From positions 806,001 through 870,000 of the forward strand of contig CAVOZT010000004.1 in assembly GCA_963701375.1 (NCBI GenBank): a DNA stretch of 64,000 nucleotides, in the 5' to 3' direction. The stretch comes from CAVXTF01 sp963701375 (GTDB taxonomy: Bacteria > Actinomycetota > Acidimicrobiia > Acidimicrobiales > CAVXTF01). Below, piece by piece: positions 24,044 to 32,797 of the stretch (its first letter is position 1; each line of letters begins with the position of its first letter). The notes below the pieces were generated by a model. The model worked only from the letters and a program-made list of their open reading frames with translations. It was not told the origin of the DNA and searched no databases. The position numbers and the translations under genes were made by a program.

Positions 24044-25134
24044 GACGATGCCTCGGCGAGGCGCAGTGCCCGTGTCATGTGTGCCGTCAAGTCCTCCAGC
24101 CTGCTGTTCGCATTGGCGCCGCTCGTGGACGGCATCACGTAAGCGGGTCGTCCACCGAAGTCGCGCGGTTGTGCGCCCGCAACGGCATTGCGGTCGACCG
24201 CGACGCGCCAACCGGCGAGGCCGACGAAGCAGACGGTCCGCGGCTCGAGCCACTCGACCAGACGCTCGAGCCGTTCCGCACCGACGCGGTATTCGTCCGC
24301 CCTCAGCCGTGAGGCGTTGGGTGTCGCACGCTTCACCATGTCGGTCATGCCCACGCCGTCGACCTCGAGCGCGTGACGCGGGTCGAGAGCCTTAGTGACG
24401 AGACCCGACGCCAACGCTGCGGCCCAAAAGCGGTTTCCCGGCCGGGCGAATCCGACACCGGCGTCGGCCGCGTAGAGGCTCGGGTTCAGTCCGCACACGA
24501 GCACCCGCATGCCGGACCCGACCATGTCGGGAAGGGTCCGGGCGCGGTGCGCCTGCAATCGGACCACACCGTGTACCCCGGGCCCGCCGGCTCGATCGTC
24601 GGTCTCGTAGGACGCAACGTCGAACCCTGCCCCCGTCACCACGTCGGCGAGGTGTGACTCGCGCCAAGCTGCAAAGAAGCGGCCCCCGACACGGTCGTCG
24701 GGGAGTCCTGTGCCTTCGAAGTCCCCGTGGAGAACCTGGATGTCCAAGGGGGCGCCTACATCGAGCGTCCCGTGGAGATCCGCAAGAGCGGCGGGCAACC
24801 TCGACCGCGGAACGTGGAGGTAGCTCATGTTCGCCCATGCCCCTTCGAGGACTCGGCGGCCGAAGGGGAGAAGCTCCATGTCGCCCTGGACGAGGAGTGC
24901 TCCGGGAACGGCGTCCCTGCACATTGCGAGCATGGACCTAGCCGCGTCGAGAGCTACGCACGGCCGTCCCAACATTCCGGTGTAGCGCCCGGCCCCGCAC
25001 CCGACGTCGATGCGTGGCCTGCCCGGCGGGATCTCAGAGCCGAATGCCTCGGCGGCATCTTGGCGCTCGACTCGGACTCCCTCGGCCCACGCCGCGCCGC
25101 GGTCCTCGTATATGTCGACCGTCGCTCGCTCCAC
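24040..25134 (-). CDS. Fusion of SAM-dependent methyltransferase and Mug/TDG-type mismatch DNA glycosylase
   Basis: A 364-residue protein with two enzyme domains. Residues about 1-190 are a class I methyltransferase (motif I IDVGCGAGRYTGML, then VALDAARSMLAMC). Residues about 205-364 are a uracil/thymine glycosylase of the Mug/TDG family, with motif LVCGLNPSLYAADAGVGFAR near 212 and the second motif MPSTSGANA near 341. The glycosylase removes uracil or thymine from G mismatches; the methyltransferase substrate is unknown. No stop or internal start separates them, so the fusion is real in this sequence. It overlaps the downstream hydrolase by GTGA. Confidence 0.85.
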   Translation of the reverse strand: MERATVDIYEDRGAAWAEGVRVERQDAAEAFGSEIPPGRPRIDVGCGAGRYTGMLGRPCVALDAARSMLAMCRDAVPGALLVQGDMELLPFGRRVLEGAWANMSYLHVPRSRLPAALADLHGTLDVGAPLDIQVLHGDFEGTGLPDDRVGGRFFAAWRESHLADVVTGAGFDVASYETDDRAGGPGVHGVVRLQAHRARTLPDMVGSGMRVLVCGLNPSLYAADAGVGFARPGNRFWAAALASGLVTKALDPRHALEVDGVGMTDMVKRATPNASRLRADEYRVGAERLERLVEWLEPRTVCFVGLAGWRVAVDRNAVAGAQPRDFGGRPAYVMPSTSGANANSRLEDLTAHMTRALRLAEASS

Positions 25135-25163
25135 GCGGCTAGCAGGCCCCGCGCAATTCTGTC

Positions 25164-25223
25164 TGGCTCATTTCTGGCTGGCTCAATTCTGGGTCGCTCA
25201 ACGTGGCTCGTTCAACTCTTGGG
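25164..25223. repeat. About four degenerate 15-bp tandem units
   Basis: Units resembling TGGCTCAATTCTGGG follow each other from 25164, between the methyltransferase-glycosylase start and the 3' end of the Ddn-like gene. They decay in sequence toward the coding end. No function suggested. Confidence 0.55.
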
Positions 25224-25673
25224 CGGGTCGAGGACGAACACCGGGTGCTTCGGGGCGATCGCCATGACCTGCTCGTCGGTCGAGTCGGGGCCGACTCCTT
25301 CGAAGAACTGCCCCACCTCGAATTTCCAACGCTTGAGGTAAGCGCGAAGGACCGGCACCTTGTCGGCGTCCTTGAGCTCGTCGGCGTGGCGCGTCTCGCG
25401 CCTGCGGCCGAGAATCAGGGTCAACTGTCCACCGTCCGCGCGCAGATTCCTCACCCATTCGCCCTCACCGCGAGGGGACACGAGGTACTGACGCCCGTCG
25501 AGCTCGAGCAGGTTGACCGGATTGCGGCGCGGGAGCCCGCTCTTTCGTCCCCTGACCTCGAGAACGCGGCTCCCGAGAACGCTCACCCCGGCTTTCGTTA
25601 GCCCGGCGACGGTCCGGTTGAAGACGTTCTTTGTGAACCACCCGGGCTTCTTGTAGTGGACGTTCTCCGTCAC
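25212..25673 (-). CDS. F420-dependent nitroreductase-like protein (Ddn/DUF385 family)
   Basis: A 153-residue split-beta-barrel protein of the deazaflavin (F420H2)-dependent reductase family that includes Mycobacterium Ddn. Evidence is the N-terminal VFNRTVAGLTKAG, VLEVRGRKSGLPRRNPVNLL, the cofactor-binding YLVSPRGEGEWVRNLRADG and the late LKRWKFEVGQFFEGV. Physiological substrates are probably quinones or other small oxidised compounds. Its ATG overlaps the stop of the enoyl-CoA hydratase gene (ATGA), so it is the last gene of an SDR-hydratase-Ddn operon. Confidence 0.88.
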   Translation of the reverse strand: MTENVHYKKPGWFTKNVFNRTVAGLTKAGVSVLGSRVLEVRGRKSGLPRRNPVNLLELDGRQYLVSPRGEGEWVRNLRADGGQLTLILGRRRETRHADELKDADKVPVLRAYLKRWKFEVGQFFEGVGPDSTDEQVMAIAPKHPVFVLDPPKS

Positions 25674-26485
25674 GTCGTTGCCTCCGATCCTCCGAAGACG
25701 GGTGTGCGACCCTCCAGCATTGCGAGTACGCCCTCGCGGGCGTCGGGGGTACCGGCTAGTGCTACCTGCTCGTCGAGCTCGTGCGCCATTGCTGCGCGCG
25801 CAGCCTCTGCGAGTCCGGAACGAAGCGTCGCTCGCGTGGCAGCAGTCGCTCCCGGGGCGCCGGCTGCGATCTCGGACGCAAGTGCGAGCGCTTCTTCTAA
25901 CGCCTTGTCTTCCTCCACGACGCGTTCGACGAGACCGATCCGCTCGGCCTCCTCGGCACCTACGCGCCGCGCCGACAGCAGAAGGTCCGCAGCCCGGCCC
26001 GGTCCGACGAGACGGGGCAGCGTGGTGCTAAGCGCGAAGCCCGGATGGATCCCGAGGCGAACGAAGTTGACCTGGAACCAACCGGTCTTTCCGGCGACGC
26101 GCAGATCGCAGGCGAGGGCGAGCCCGAATCCCGCGCCGATGGCACCACCTTGTACGGCCGCGACCGTGGGGACAGGAGCTTCGAAGATCCGAAGTGCCTG
26201 CGAGTAGAAGGCCGCGGTGGTCGCCGCGAACGTGTTCCCTGCCGTCGGGTCGGGGGCGACGTCGGAACGAAAGTCAGCACCCGCGCAAAATGACCGACCC
26301 TCGGATGCGACGACGGCTGCACGGCAGCGACCTCCGAGAGCTTCTAGATGATCTGCGAGTTTGCGAAGCAGAGGCTCCGTGAGCAGGTTGTGCGGGGGGC
26401 GACGCAGCATGACGATGCCGACGTTGCCGTCGATCGTCGTCTCGACCGTTCCAGACGTAGGAATTCCGGAACCACCGGCGCTCAT
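25670..26485 (-). CDS. Enoyl-CoA hydratase/isomerase family protein
   Basis: A 271-residue crotonase-fold enzyme that acts on acyl-CoA thioesters. Typical motifs: GIVMLRRPPHNLLTEPL, GRSFCAGADF, the oxyanion-hole loop VQGGAIGAGFGLALACDLR, then FVRLGIHPGFALSTTLPRLVG and LSARRVGAEEAERIGLVERV. In the second half the usual catalytic Glu position carries His in LGIHPG, so it may not be a simple hydratase. I chose the ATG at 26485, with GGAAGA upstream, 17 bases after the SDR stop; the in-frame start at 26521 would overlap that gene. It is the middle gene of a three-gene operon. Confidence 0.9.
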   Translation of the reverse strand: MSAGGSGIPTSGTVETTIDGNVGIVMLRRPPHNLLTEPLLRKLADHLEALGGRCRAAVVASEGRSFCAGADFRSDVAPDPTAGNTFAATTAAFYSQALRIFEAPVPTVAAVQGGAIGAGFGLALACDLRVAGKTGWFQVNFVRLGIHPGFALSTTLPRLVGPGRAADLLLSARRVGAEEAERIGLVERVVEEDKALEEALALASEIAAGAPGATAATRATLRSGLAEAARAAMAHELDEQVALAGTPDAREGVLAMLEGRTPVFGGSEATT

Positions 26486-26501
26486 TTCACAAGTCTTCCG
26501 G

Positions 26502-27239
26502 TCATCTGAGGCTGATCCCACCGTCGACGAGCAGAACCTGGCCCGTCACGTATTCAGAGCGCACGAGTCCAAGGATGGATTCCGCAACGTCCTCGGGCTT
26601 GCCGCTGCGGCGCAGGGGCGCGCCCGCCTCGACAAGGGTGCGCACGTCGTGCCAGTCCGCGGTCCACGGAGTGTCGATGAGCCCGGGAGCGACGGCGTTC
26701 ACCCTCACCTCCGGCGCGACGACGTTCGCGAGCAGTCTCGTCATGTGGCTGAGGGCGGCCTTGGATGCCGCGTACGGGATGGAGCTTCCCGTGGGGCGCT
26801 CGCCCGCTACAGACGACACGTTCACTACACATCCGTCCTTCGAAGCGCGCAAGTGGGGGAGGGCGGCGACGGTGACCTGCCATGTACCGATCACGTTGAC
26901 ATCTAGGATCCTGCGCCAGATCTCCGGAGTGACCGCGTCGAAATCGTGGTGCGGTATGACCACGGTCGTGCCCGCGTTGTTGACCAGGATGTCAAGGTGT
27001 CCGAGGCGAACGACTACCTCGTCCACGAGCCGGGTCGCCTGCTCGGGGTCGGCTACGTCGGCTTGCACGTAGACGGAACCAGGCAGCTGCGACGCGAGCG
27101 CCGACCCTTCGTCCACCGATGTGCACGAGTTGATCGCGACCACACATCCGGCGCCGGAGAGCGCCCGGGCGGTCGCAGCGCCGATGCCGCTCGACGAACC
27201 CGTCACCAGGGCAACCTTGCCCTCGAGGCTGCTCGTCAA
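26502..27239 (-). CDS. Short-chain dehydrogenase/reductase
   Basis: A 245-residue classical SDR with cofactor motif TGSSSGIG near residues 14-21, NNAGT, the catalytic Ser (NVSSVAGE) and YxxxK (YAASK), and the final DGG of FabG-like enzymes. The start is a TTG at 27239 with GGAGGGAG upstream. It heads an operon with an enoyl-CoA hydratase-like and a Ddn-like gene, suggesting acyl-CoA or alcohol oxidation, but the substrate is unknown. It is divergent from the FAH-family gene. Confidence 0.92.
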   Translation of the reverse strand: MTSSLEGKVALVTGSSSGIGAATARALSGAGCVVAINSCTSVDEGSALASQLPGSVYVQADVADPEQATRLVDEVVVRLGHLDILVNNAGTTVVIPHHDFDAVTPEIWRRILDVNVIGTWQVTVAALPHLRASKDGCVVNVSSVAGERPTGSSIPYAASKAALSHMTRLLANVVAPEVRVNAVAPGLIDTPWTADWHDVRTLVEAGAPLRRSGKPEDVAESILGLVRSEYVTGQVLLVDGGISLR

Positions 27240-27359
27240 GTTCGGCTCCCTCCTCTTGGCCGGCGTCAGCGGCCCTTAAGCGGGAGGCTACCCGTCTCGC
27301 CAGGACGCTTCCCACCTGTCGGAGGGAACGATCCCGGTCCGCGTGAGTACCTTTACGTG

Positions 27360-28274
27360 GTGCGACTTGCCAGCTTCATCGTGGACCAGACCGAGGCCGA
27401 GGGGGCCGCAGAGTTCGAAGGGCACCTCCACCACGAAGGTGGGGTGCGCTGCGGGGTAGTCGTCGGCGACGAGATCGTCGACCTGACCGTTCCCCACATC
27501 GGCCTGCCCGGCGAAATGCTGGAACTGCTCAGAAGCGGCCCGGGTGCTTTGGAGCGAGCCTCCGACGCCGTGTCGGACGGCCCGCGTCTTGCTCTCGACG
27601 AGGTCCGCCTCCTCGCTCCTGTCCCGCGTCCCGCAAAGGTCCTAGCGATCGGGATGAACTACGCGGCCCACGTCGCAGAGATCGGGCGCGAGACCCCCGA
27701 ATACCAGTACTGGTTCAACAAGCAGCGCACGTGCGTGGTCGGTCCGGGAAGCCCCGTCGTCGTACCCCGGGTGTCGAACATGGTCGACTACGAGGGCGAG
27801 CTCGCAATGGTCGTCGGCAGGCGCTGCAGGTACGTGCCGGTCGACCGCGCGCTGGACGCGATCGCGGGATTTACGGTGATGAACGACGTGAGCGTCAGGG
27901 ACTGGCAGTGGCGGACCCCGACCTTCACGATGGGCAAGTCCTTCGACACCCACGGTCCGATGGGACCCTGGATAGTGACGCCAGACGAGGTGGACGACCC
28001 GCAGGACCTGTCGGTGCGCACATGGGTAAACGGCGAGCTGCGCCAGGACTCGTCGACCTCGGACATGATCTTCTCGTGTGCCGAACAGGTCGCCTACCTG
28101 TCGTCCGGCTTCACGCTCGAGCCCGGCGATGTCATATCGACCGGTACACCTGCCGGCGTGGGCGCCAGCTTCGATCCGCCGCGGTGGCTGGTTCCGGGCG
28201 ACGTCGTCCGCATCACGATCGAGAAGGTCGGGACGCTGGAGAACCCGGTGACAGCCGACATCTCGGAAGTGTGA
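27360..28274 (+). CDS. Fumarylacetoacetate hydrolase family protein
   Basis: A 304-residue Mg/Mn-dependent hydrolase or decarboxylase of the FAH superfamily, as used in catabolism of aromatic ring-cleavage products. Metal and catalytic motifs: LAIGMNYAAHVAEIG, VDYEGELAMVVGRRC (acidic ligands), GFTVMNDVSVRDWQ, TMGKSFDTHGPMGPWIV and DVISTGTPAGVG. Two adjacent GTG codons at 27357 and 27360 can start it; there is no clear ribosome site, and it may be leaderless. Its stop overlaps the next start (GTGA) with arfB. Confidence 0.9.
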   Translation: MRLASFIVDQTEAEGAAEFEGHLHHEGGVRCGVVVGDEIVDLTVPHIGLPGEMLELLRSGPGALERASDAVSDGPRLALDEVRLLAPVPRPAKVLAIGMNYAAHVAEIGRETPEYQYWFNKQRTCVVGPGSPVVVPRVSNMVDYEGELAMVVGRRCRYVPVDRALDAIAGFTVMNDVSVRDWQWRTPTFTMGKSFDTHGPMGPWIVTPDEVDDPQDLSVRTWVNGELRQDSSTSDMIFSCAEQVAYLSSGFTLEPGDVISTGTPAGVGASFDPPRWLVPGDVVRITIEKVGTLENPVTADISEV

Positions 28275-28714
28275 GCGAAGCGGCCCCCGGGGCCGAGCGC
28301 GACGCGTTGCGCGTCTCGCGGAGCCTGTCCATACCGTTGAGCGAACTGTCCTGGCGGTTCAGCCGAAGCAGTGGTCCGGGCGGCCAGCACGCCAATACGG
28401 CGAGCACCCGAGCAGAAGTGCGTTTCGACATAGCTGGCTCACGTTCTTTGGGACCGCGTCAAAGGGCGCGTTTGATGGAACGCCTAGGCCCCGAGGTACG
28501 CGTCGTCGCCGAGGACGAGAGGTCCCAGGCGCGCAACAGGGCGCTCGCTCTCGAGAGGCTCAAGGAGCGGTTGGCCTCAGCACTTCGGATCGAGACTCCG
28601 AGAGTTGCAACTGCCCCGACCGCTTCTTCGGCCCGGAGACGTCTGGAGTCCAAACGCCGGCGTGGCGAGGTCAAGCGCCAAAGGACGCAGGTTCGTCATC
28701 GCGACGACGACTGA
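28271..28714 (+). CDS. arfB: Alternative ribosome-rescue factor ArfB (peptidyl-tRNA hydrolase)
   Basis: A 147-residue protein with the catalytic domain of class I release factors and no codon-recognition domain. SRSSGPGGQHANTASTRAEV carries the GGQ motif, LSWRFSRSSG leads it in, and the tail is strongly basic (SKRRRGEVKRQRTQ), which in ArfB reads the empty mRNA channel of stalled ribosomes. It hydrolyses peptidyl-tRNA on non-stop complexes. The GTG at 28271 overlaps the FAH gene stop, so translation is probably coupled. An in-frame opening extends far upstream but is the shadow of the FAH gene. Confidence 0.9.
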   Translation: MSEAAPGAERDALRVSRSLSIPLSELSWRFSRSSGPGGQHANTASTRAEVRFDIAGSRSLGPRQRARLMERLGPEVRVVAEDERSQARNRALALERLKERLASALRIETPRVATAPTASSARRRLESKRRRGEVKRQRTQVRHRDDD

Positions 28715-28740
28715 CTGCGAGGACGACTGACGGCGACGGA

Positions 28741-29808
28741 CTATCCGACCATCGCCTCGGCAGTCGACCCTGCCAACGAGGCTCCCGAAGGCCGTAGACC
28801 TCCGGGAACCTCTCTCGGCGTCACGAACACGGACTCCCCGACCCTCAGGTCGAGGTCCCTCGCCGTGTCGCGGTCGAGCTGGACCCAGGTCCCGTTTGCG
28901 CCGGTTCCCGGGTCGCGCGCAGACCCGGCCGGCGCGCCGGTGTCGTTCGTCGAGCCGCCCGTCATCAGCTCGAGCTCGACCCGGACCTCGAACCCGAGGT
29001 GGGTGACGCGGACCACCTTCGCCGGGTACGAGCCCGACGGGCCGGGCTGACGGCTGATCGTCACGTCGTGGGGACGTACGAAGCGGCCGCCTATCGAAGT
29101 GGCCGGTCCGACGAAGGTGAGCACGAAGTCGTTCACCGGGTAGTCGTAGAGCTCGGCGGAGGTGCCGACCTGCTCGAGGTGCCCGAGGTGGATGACCGCC
29201 AGCCGGTCCGCCACGTCCATTGCCTCTTCCTGGTCGTGGGTAACGAGCACGGTGGTGATGTGTACCTCGTCGTGCAGGCGGCGCAGCCACGCGCGGAGCT
29301 CCTTCCGAACCTGCGCGTCGAGCGCGCCGAACGGCTCGTCCAAAAGCAGCAGCCGAGGCTCCACTGCAAGGGCCCGGGCGAGCGCCATGCGTTGGCGTTG
29401 GCCGCCCGACAGCTGCGACGGGTACCGCTTTGCAAAACCCTCGAGCCTCACCAGCTCGAGCAGCTCGCTCACGCGCTTGCGGATCTCTGCCTTGGGCCGT
29501 CTGCGGACTTTCAGCCCGAACGCAACGTTGTCCCAAACGGTCATGTGACGGAACGGCGCGTAGTGCTGGAAGCAGAAGCCGATTCCGCGGTCGCGTGGAG
29601 CGAGCCCCGTCACGTCCTCACCGTCGATCAGCACACGGCCGCTGTCGGGCACCTCGAGACCCGCGACCACCCTGAGCAACGTGGACTTACCCCCTCCACT
29701 CGGGCCGAGCAGAGCGGTCAAAGAGCCCGTCGGGACGTCGAGACTGACGTCCTCTAAGGCGACAGCGTCGCCGAACCGCTTGGAGACTCCGCGGACTTGG
29801 ATCGCCAT
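28741..29808 (-). CDS. cysA: Sulfate/thiosulfate ABC transporter, ATP-binding protein
   Basis: A 355-residue ABC ATPase with Walker A GPSGGGKST near residue 36, Q-loop CFQHYAPFRHMTVW, signature LSGGQRQRMALARAL, Walker B RLLLLDEPFGALD and switch His VTHDQEEAMDV. The HYAPFRHMTVWDNVAFGLKVR segment is typical of CysA. The C-terminal 100 residues are a TOBE-like regulatory domain. It drives sulfate import and is the last gene of sbp-cysT-cysW-cysA. It overlaps cysW by about 55 bases. Confidence 0.95.
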   Translation of the reverse strand: MAIQVRGVSKRFGDAVALEDVSLDVPTGSLTALLGPSGGGKSTLLRVVAGLEVPDSGRVLIDGEDVTGLAPRDRGIGFCFQHYAPFRHMTVWDNVAFGLKVRRRPKAEIRKRVSELLELVRLEGFAKRYPSQLSGGQRQRMALARALAVEPRLLLLDEPFGALDAQVRKELRAWLRRLHDEVHITTVLVTHDQEEAMDVADRLAVIHLGHLEQVGTSAELYDYPVNDFVLTFVGPATSIGGRFVRPHDVTISRQPGPSGSYPAKVVRVTHLGFEVRVELELMTGGSTNDTGAPAGSARDPGTGANGTWVQLDRDTARDLDLRVGESVFVTPREVPGGLRPSGASLAGSTAEAMVG

Positions 29809-30707
29809 GACCGCACCTCCTTTCTCTTGGACAGGCTCAATAACCCGAGCACGATTAGCGAGATGACGGCGAGCACGAGACCACCCATGTACGCGCCGAC
29901 GATGTTGTAGTTGGCGAACTGATTGCTGACGTATAGCGTGAGGGTCTCGGTCTGGCCCTGGATGTTGCCGGAGATGACGCTCACTGCTCCGAACTCACCG
30001 AGAACCCTCGCGGTGGTGAGCGTGACCCCGTACGCGATACCCCAGCGGATGGAGGGAAGGGTTATACGGAGAAGTGTCGCGAGCGGGCCGGCGCCGAGCG
30101 TCGCTGCCGCTTGCTCCTGTTCGGTACCGATCTCCTGGAGGACGGGAAGCACTTCGCGCGCGACATAAGGGATGGAGATGAACGCGGAGGCGAGGATGAT
30201 CCCGGGGATCGAGAATGCGATGTGGACCCCTCTTTCGGCTAGCCAGCTGCCGATCCAGCCCGTCTTGCCGTAGACGAGGACTAGCGAGAAGCCCACCACC
30301 ACCGGGGAGATCGCGATCGGCAGGTCGATCGCGGCGTCCAGCAGGCGCGCACCTGGGAAACGATGGCGGGCGAGCAGGATTGCGGCTCCCACGCCGAACA
30401 CGGTGTTGAGCGGCACCGCAATCGCCGCGACGAGGAGGGTGAGCACCAGAGCGTGAATGAAGTCGTGACTACCGGCACCCCCGGGATTGGTGAGGTCTCG
30501 CCACGCAGTCGAGAACCCCGGTGAAAACGCCCGGTACGCGATCGTTCCGACGGGGATCGCCACGAGCATCGCCAGGTACGCGAGGACGAAGAGCCGAAGC
30601 CCTCCGCGAAACAACGAGCGGCGCACCGCGTGCGACTGCTTGGGCCGCGACGCCCCGGGGCCGCCGACGGTTGCCGCTTGTTCGGAAGGCGCGGTGACGA
30701 CGCTCAC
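29754..30707 (-). CDS. cysW: Sulfate ABC transporter permease CysW
   Basis: A 317-residue inner-membrane permease with about six transmembrane helices, beginning LFVLAYLAMLVAIPVGTIAY. The binding-protein-dependent transport (EAA) loop is present around EIGTEQEQAAATLGAGPLAT. It pairs with CysT. The GTG start overlaps the cysT stop by four bases. The N-terminal 30 residues are a polar extension; the C-terminus extends into cysA. Confidence 0.94.
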   Translation of the reverse strand: MSVVTAPSEQAATVGGPGASRPKQSHAVRRSLFRGGLRLFVLAYLAMLVAIPVGTIAYRAFSPGFSTAWRDLTNPGGAGSHDFIHALVLTLLVAAIAVPLNTVFGVGAAILLARHRFPGARLLDAAIDLPIAISPVVVGFSLVLVYGKTGWIGSWLAERGVHIAFSIPGIILASAFISIPYVAREVLPVLQEIGTEQEQAAATLGAGPLATLLRITLPSIRWGIAYGVTLTTARVLGEFGAVSVISGNIQGQTETLTLYVSNQFANYNIVGAYMGGLVLAVISLIVLGLLSLSKRKEVRSWRSKSAESPSGSATLSP

Positions 30708-31624
30708 ACCGAGACCTCGTCTCTTGCCAGGTGCCGGCGCCAGGCGCCAAGCGCCAGAAGTACGACGAGGGACAAGACGAGGAGCGTCAACGAGAGAGCC
30801 GCAGCCCCCTGATTGTCGTCAGACTCGAAGAGGCCGAAGATCCGGATCGACGCGACCATCGTCTTGAACGGCAGGCCGCTCGTGAAGAGGACCAGAGATC
30901 CGTACTCGCCGAGGGCACGAGCGAAGGCCAGGGCCGCTCCCGAGATCATCGCCGGTGCAAGGCTCGGAAGGACGACCCGGCGGAACACGGTGAACGACCC
31001 CGCTCCGAGGGAGGCGGCCGCCTCCTCTGCATCGAGGTCGAGCTCTTCCAAGACCGGTTGGATCGAGCGGACGGCGAACGGCAGTGTCACGAAGGCGAGT
31101 GCGACCCAGACAGCGAGACGCGTGTTCGCGACATTCAGGTGAATCGGGCTGTTCGGACCGTACAGGCTGAGCAGCGTCAGCCCGGCGATGACCGTCGGCA
31201 ACGCGAAAGGCAGGTCGACGAGAGCACCGAGGAGGCGTTTGCCCGGGAACTGGTCGCGAACGAGCACCCACGCGATGGCCGTTCCGGCAATTACGTTGAC
31301 GATCACGACGATCACGGCGCTCACGAGCGTGAGTTTGAGCGCCGCCCACGACTCCGGATCGCGTACCGCAGACCAGAACGCGCTCCAGCCACCGTGAAAC
31401 GCCTCAGATGCGACCGCCGCTATCGGGATGAGAACGAGCAAGCTCAGGTATATGACCAACGCGCCAGGCCCGCTCGATCGCAAGAGCCCTTTGCCGACGG
31501 TGCGCGCCGTCCCGTGACGCCGGTTCCGGCCCGCGCCGCCGTCCTTGCCGAGGACGACGTCCTCGGTCAACGGGTCGAGCGGGATCTGCGCGGAGAACTC
31601 TCCGGGCAAGGTTCCCGTCGTCAT
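30704..31624 (-). CDS. cysT: Sulfate ABC transporter permease CysT (CysU)
   Basis: A 306-residue permease with about six helices, starting LVIYLSLLVLIPIAAVASEAF after a polar N-terminal extension of some 50 residues. Characteristic segments are LVDLPFALPTVIAGLTLLSLYG and the EAA loop ELDLDAEEAAASLGAGSFTV. It forms the channel with CysW. It lies between sbp, 84 bases upstream, and cysW, which it overlaps. Confidence 0.94.
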   Translation of the reverse strand: MTTGTLPGEFSAQIPLDPLTEDVVLGKDGGAGRNRRHGTARTVGKGLLRSSGPGALVIYLSLLVLIPIAAVASEAFHGGWSAFWSAVRDPESWAALKLTLVSAVIVVIVNVIAGTAIAWVLVRDQFPGKRLLGALVDLPFALPTVIAGLTLLSLYGPNSPIHLNVANTRLAVWVALAFVTLPFAVRSIQPVLEELDLDAEEAAASLGAGSFTVFRRVVLPSLAPAMISGAALAFARALGEYGSLVLFTSGLPFKTMVASIRIFGLFESDDNQGAAALSLTLLVLSLVVLLALGAWRRHLARDEVSV

Positions 31625-31708
31625 TTGAACGTCTTCGCCAGGCGTTGCTGGGAAGCTCGTAATCTCTCTAGCTCGATCAGCGGTCCGACCTCCGCTTCAG
31701 CTTGACGA

Positions 31709-32740
31709 TCAGCCGCTCGAGGTGCTCACCCCGAGGCTCGCTTCGATCTTGGCGACAATCCCCTTCTGTGGGTCAAAGAACGACTTGGCGTCCTTCGTCC
31801 ATCCGCCGAGCGAGTCGATCGTGAAGAGATCGTTCGGGTTCTGGAACGTAACGCCCGCCGCCTGAGCTGCAGAGGCGATGACCGGCCTGTAACCCTCCTT
31901 CGCCCACAACTCCTGCCCGGCCTCCGAAAGGAGGTAGTTGACGAAGGCCTGCGCCGCGGCCTTGTGCGAAGAACCGGAGAGCACGGCGATCGGGTTCTGA
32001 ATCAGGATCGTCTGCGGTGGCACGACGTAGTCGATCGACGCGCCCTTTCGCTGTGACGCGATCGCGTCGTCCTCGTAATCGAGCAGCACGTCGCCGTTGC
32101 CGGACAGGAACGATTCCATCGCGTCGCTCGCGCTCGCCGGTTGCGAGACGGTGTTCTTGAGCAGGCTGGTCAGGTACGCCTGTGCGCCGGAGGGAGTGCC
32201 ACCCGTCGCAAGCGCAGCGCCGTAGGCAGCCATGATGTTCCACCGCGCGCTGCCGGAGCTGAACGGGTTGGGCGTCACCACCTTGATCCCTGACTTGATC
32301 AGGTCCGACCAATTCTGGATGTGGTGCGGGTTGCCCTTGCGCACCACGAACACGACCACCGAGTTCGTGACGAAGCCGTGGTCGGGTCCGACCGTGTTCC
32401 AGCTCGATGACACGAGCCCGGCCTTCACGAGCTTGGCCATGTCGGGTTCGAGCGAGAAGTTGACGACGTCGGCGGACTGGCCGTCTACGACGTCCTTCGC
32501 CTGAGTCCCCGAAGCGCCGAACGATGTCGAGACCGTGATGTTCTTGCCGGCGGAGGTCTGTCCGAATGCCGCGATCAACTTGGCGTAGGCCCTGGCAGGA
32601 GTGGAGTAGGCCACAAGGGCGATGGCGTCTCCTCCACCTCCCGAACCACCGGAGCTCGAGCTACAGCTCGATACCCCTATGGCGACGGCAGCGCATGCGG
32701 CTAGGAGCGAGAACCTGTGAAGAGACAATCGCGATTGCAT
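31709..32740 (-). CDS. sbp: Sulfate-binding lipoprotein of the ABC importer
   Basis: A 343-residue extracytoplasmic solute-binding protein. The N-terminus is a lipoprotein signal with lipobox near VAIGVSSC. The mature part matches sulfate/thiosulfate-binding proteins: LVAYSTPARAYAKLIAAF, SFGASGTQAKDVVDGQSADVV, GKAV-like NPFSSGSARWNIMAAYGAAL and LLDYEDDAI. It delivers sulfate to CysT/CysW. It heads the operon and is divergent from an Rrf2 regulator gene; inverted repeats in the shared promoter (32766-32797) are candidate control sites. Confidence 0.94.
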   Translation of the reverse strand: MQSRLSLHRFSLLAACAAVAIGVSSCSSSSGGSGGGGDAIALVAYSTPARAYAKLIAAFGQTSAGKNITVSTSFGASGTQAKDVVDGQSADVVNFSLEPDMAKLVKAGLVSSSWNTVGPDHGFVTNSVVVFVVRKGNPHHIQNWSDLIKSGIKVVTPNPFSSGSARWNIMAAYGAALATGGTPSGAQAYLTSLLKNTVSQPASASDAMESFLSGNGDVLLDYEDDAIASQRKGASIDYVVPPQTILIQNPIAVLSGSSHKAAAQAFVNYLLSEAGQELWAKEGYRPVIASAAQAAGVTFQNPNDLFTIDSLGGWTKDAKSFFDPQKGIVAKIEASLGVSTSSG

Positions 32741-32765
32741 GAAGTGAATCTAGCGCATCTATAGG

Positions 32766-32797
32766 TATCAGTGATTCGATTTGATAAGTATCGATAC
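32766..32797. promoter_or_regulatory. Inverted repeats in the sbp-rrf2 intergenic region
   Basis: TATCA (32766-32770) and TGATA (32782-32786) form one inverted repeat, followed by the perfect palindrome GTATCGATAC at 32788-32797. They lie 26-57 bases upstream of sbp. They are candidate operator sites for the divergent Rrf2 protein or promoter parts; no consensus is claimed. Confidence 0.45.

Noticed and set aside
30731..31705. 324-codon open frame on the plus strand
   Set aside because: Antisense to cysT, with composition dominated by Arg/Glu/Asp and no domain.
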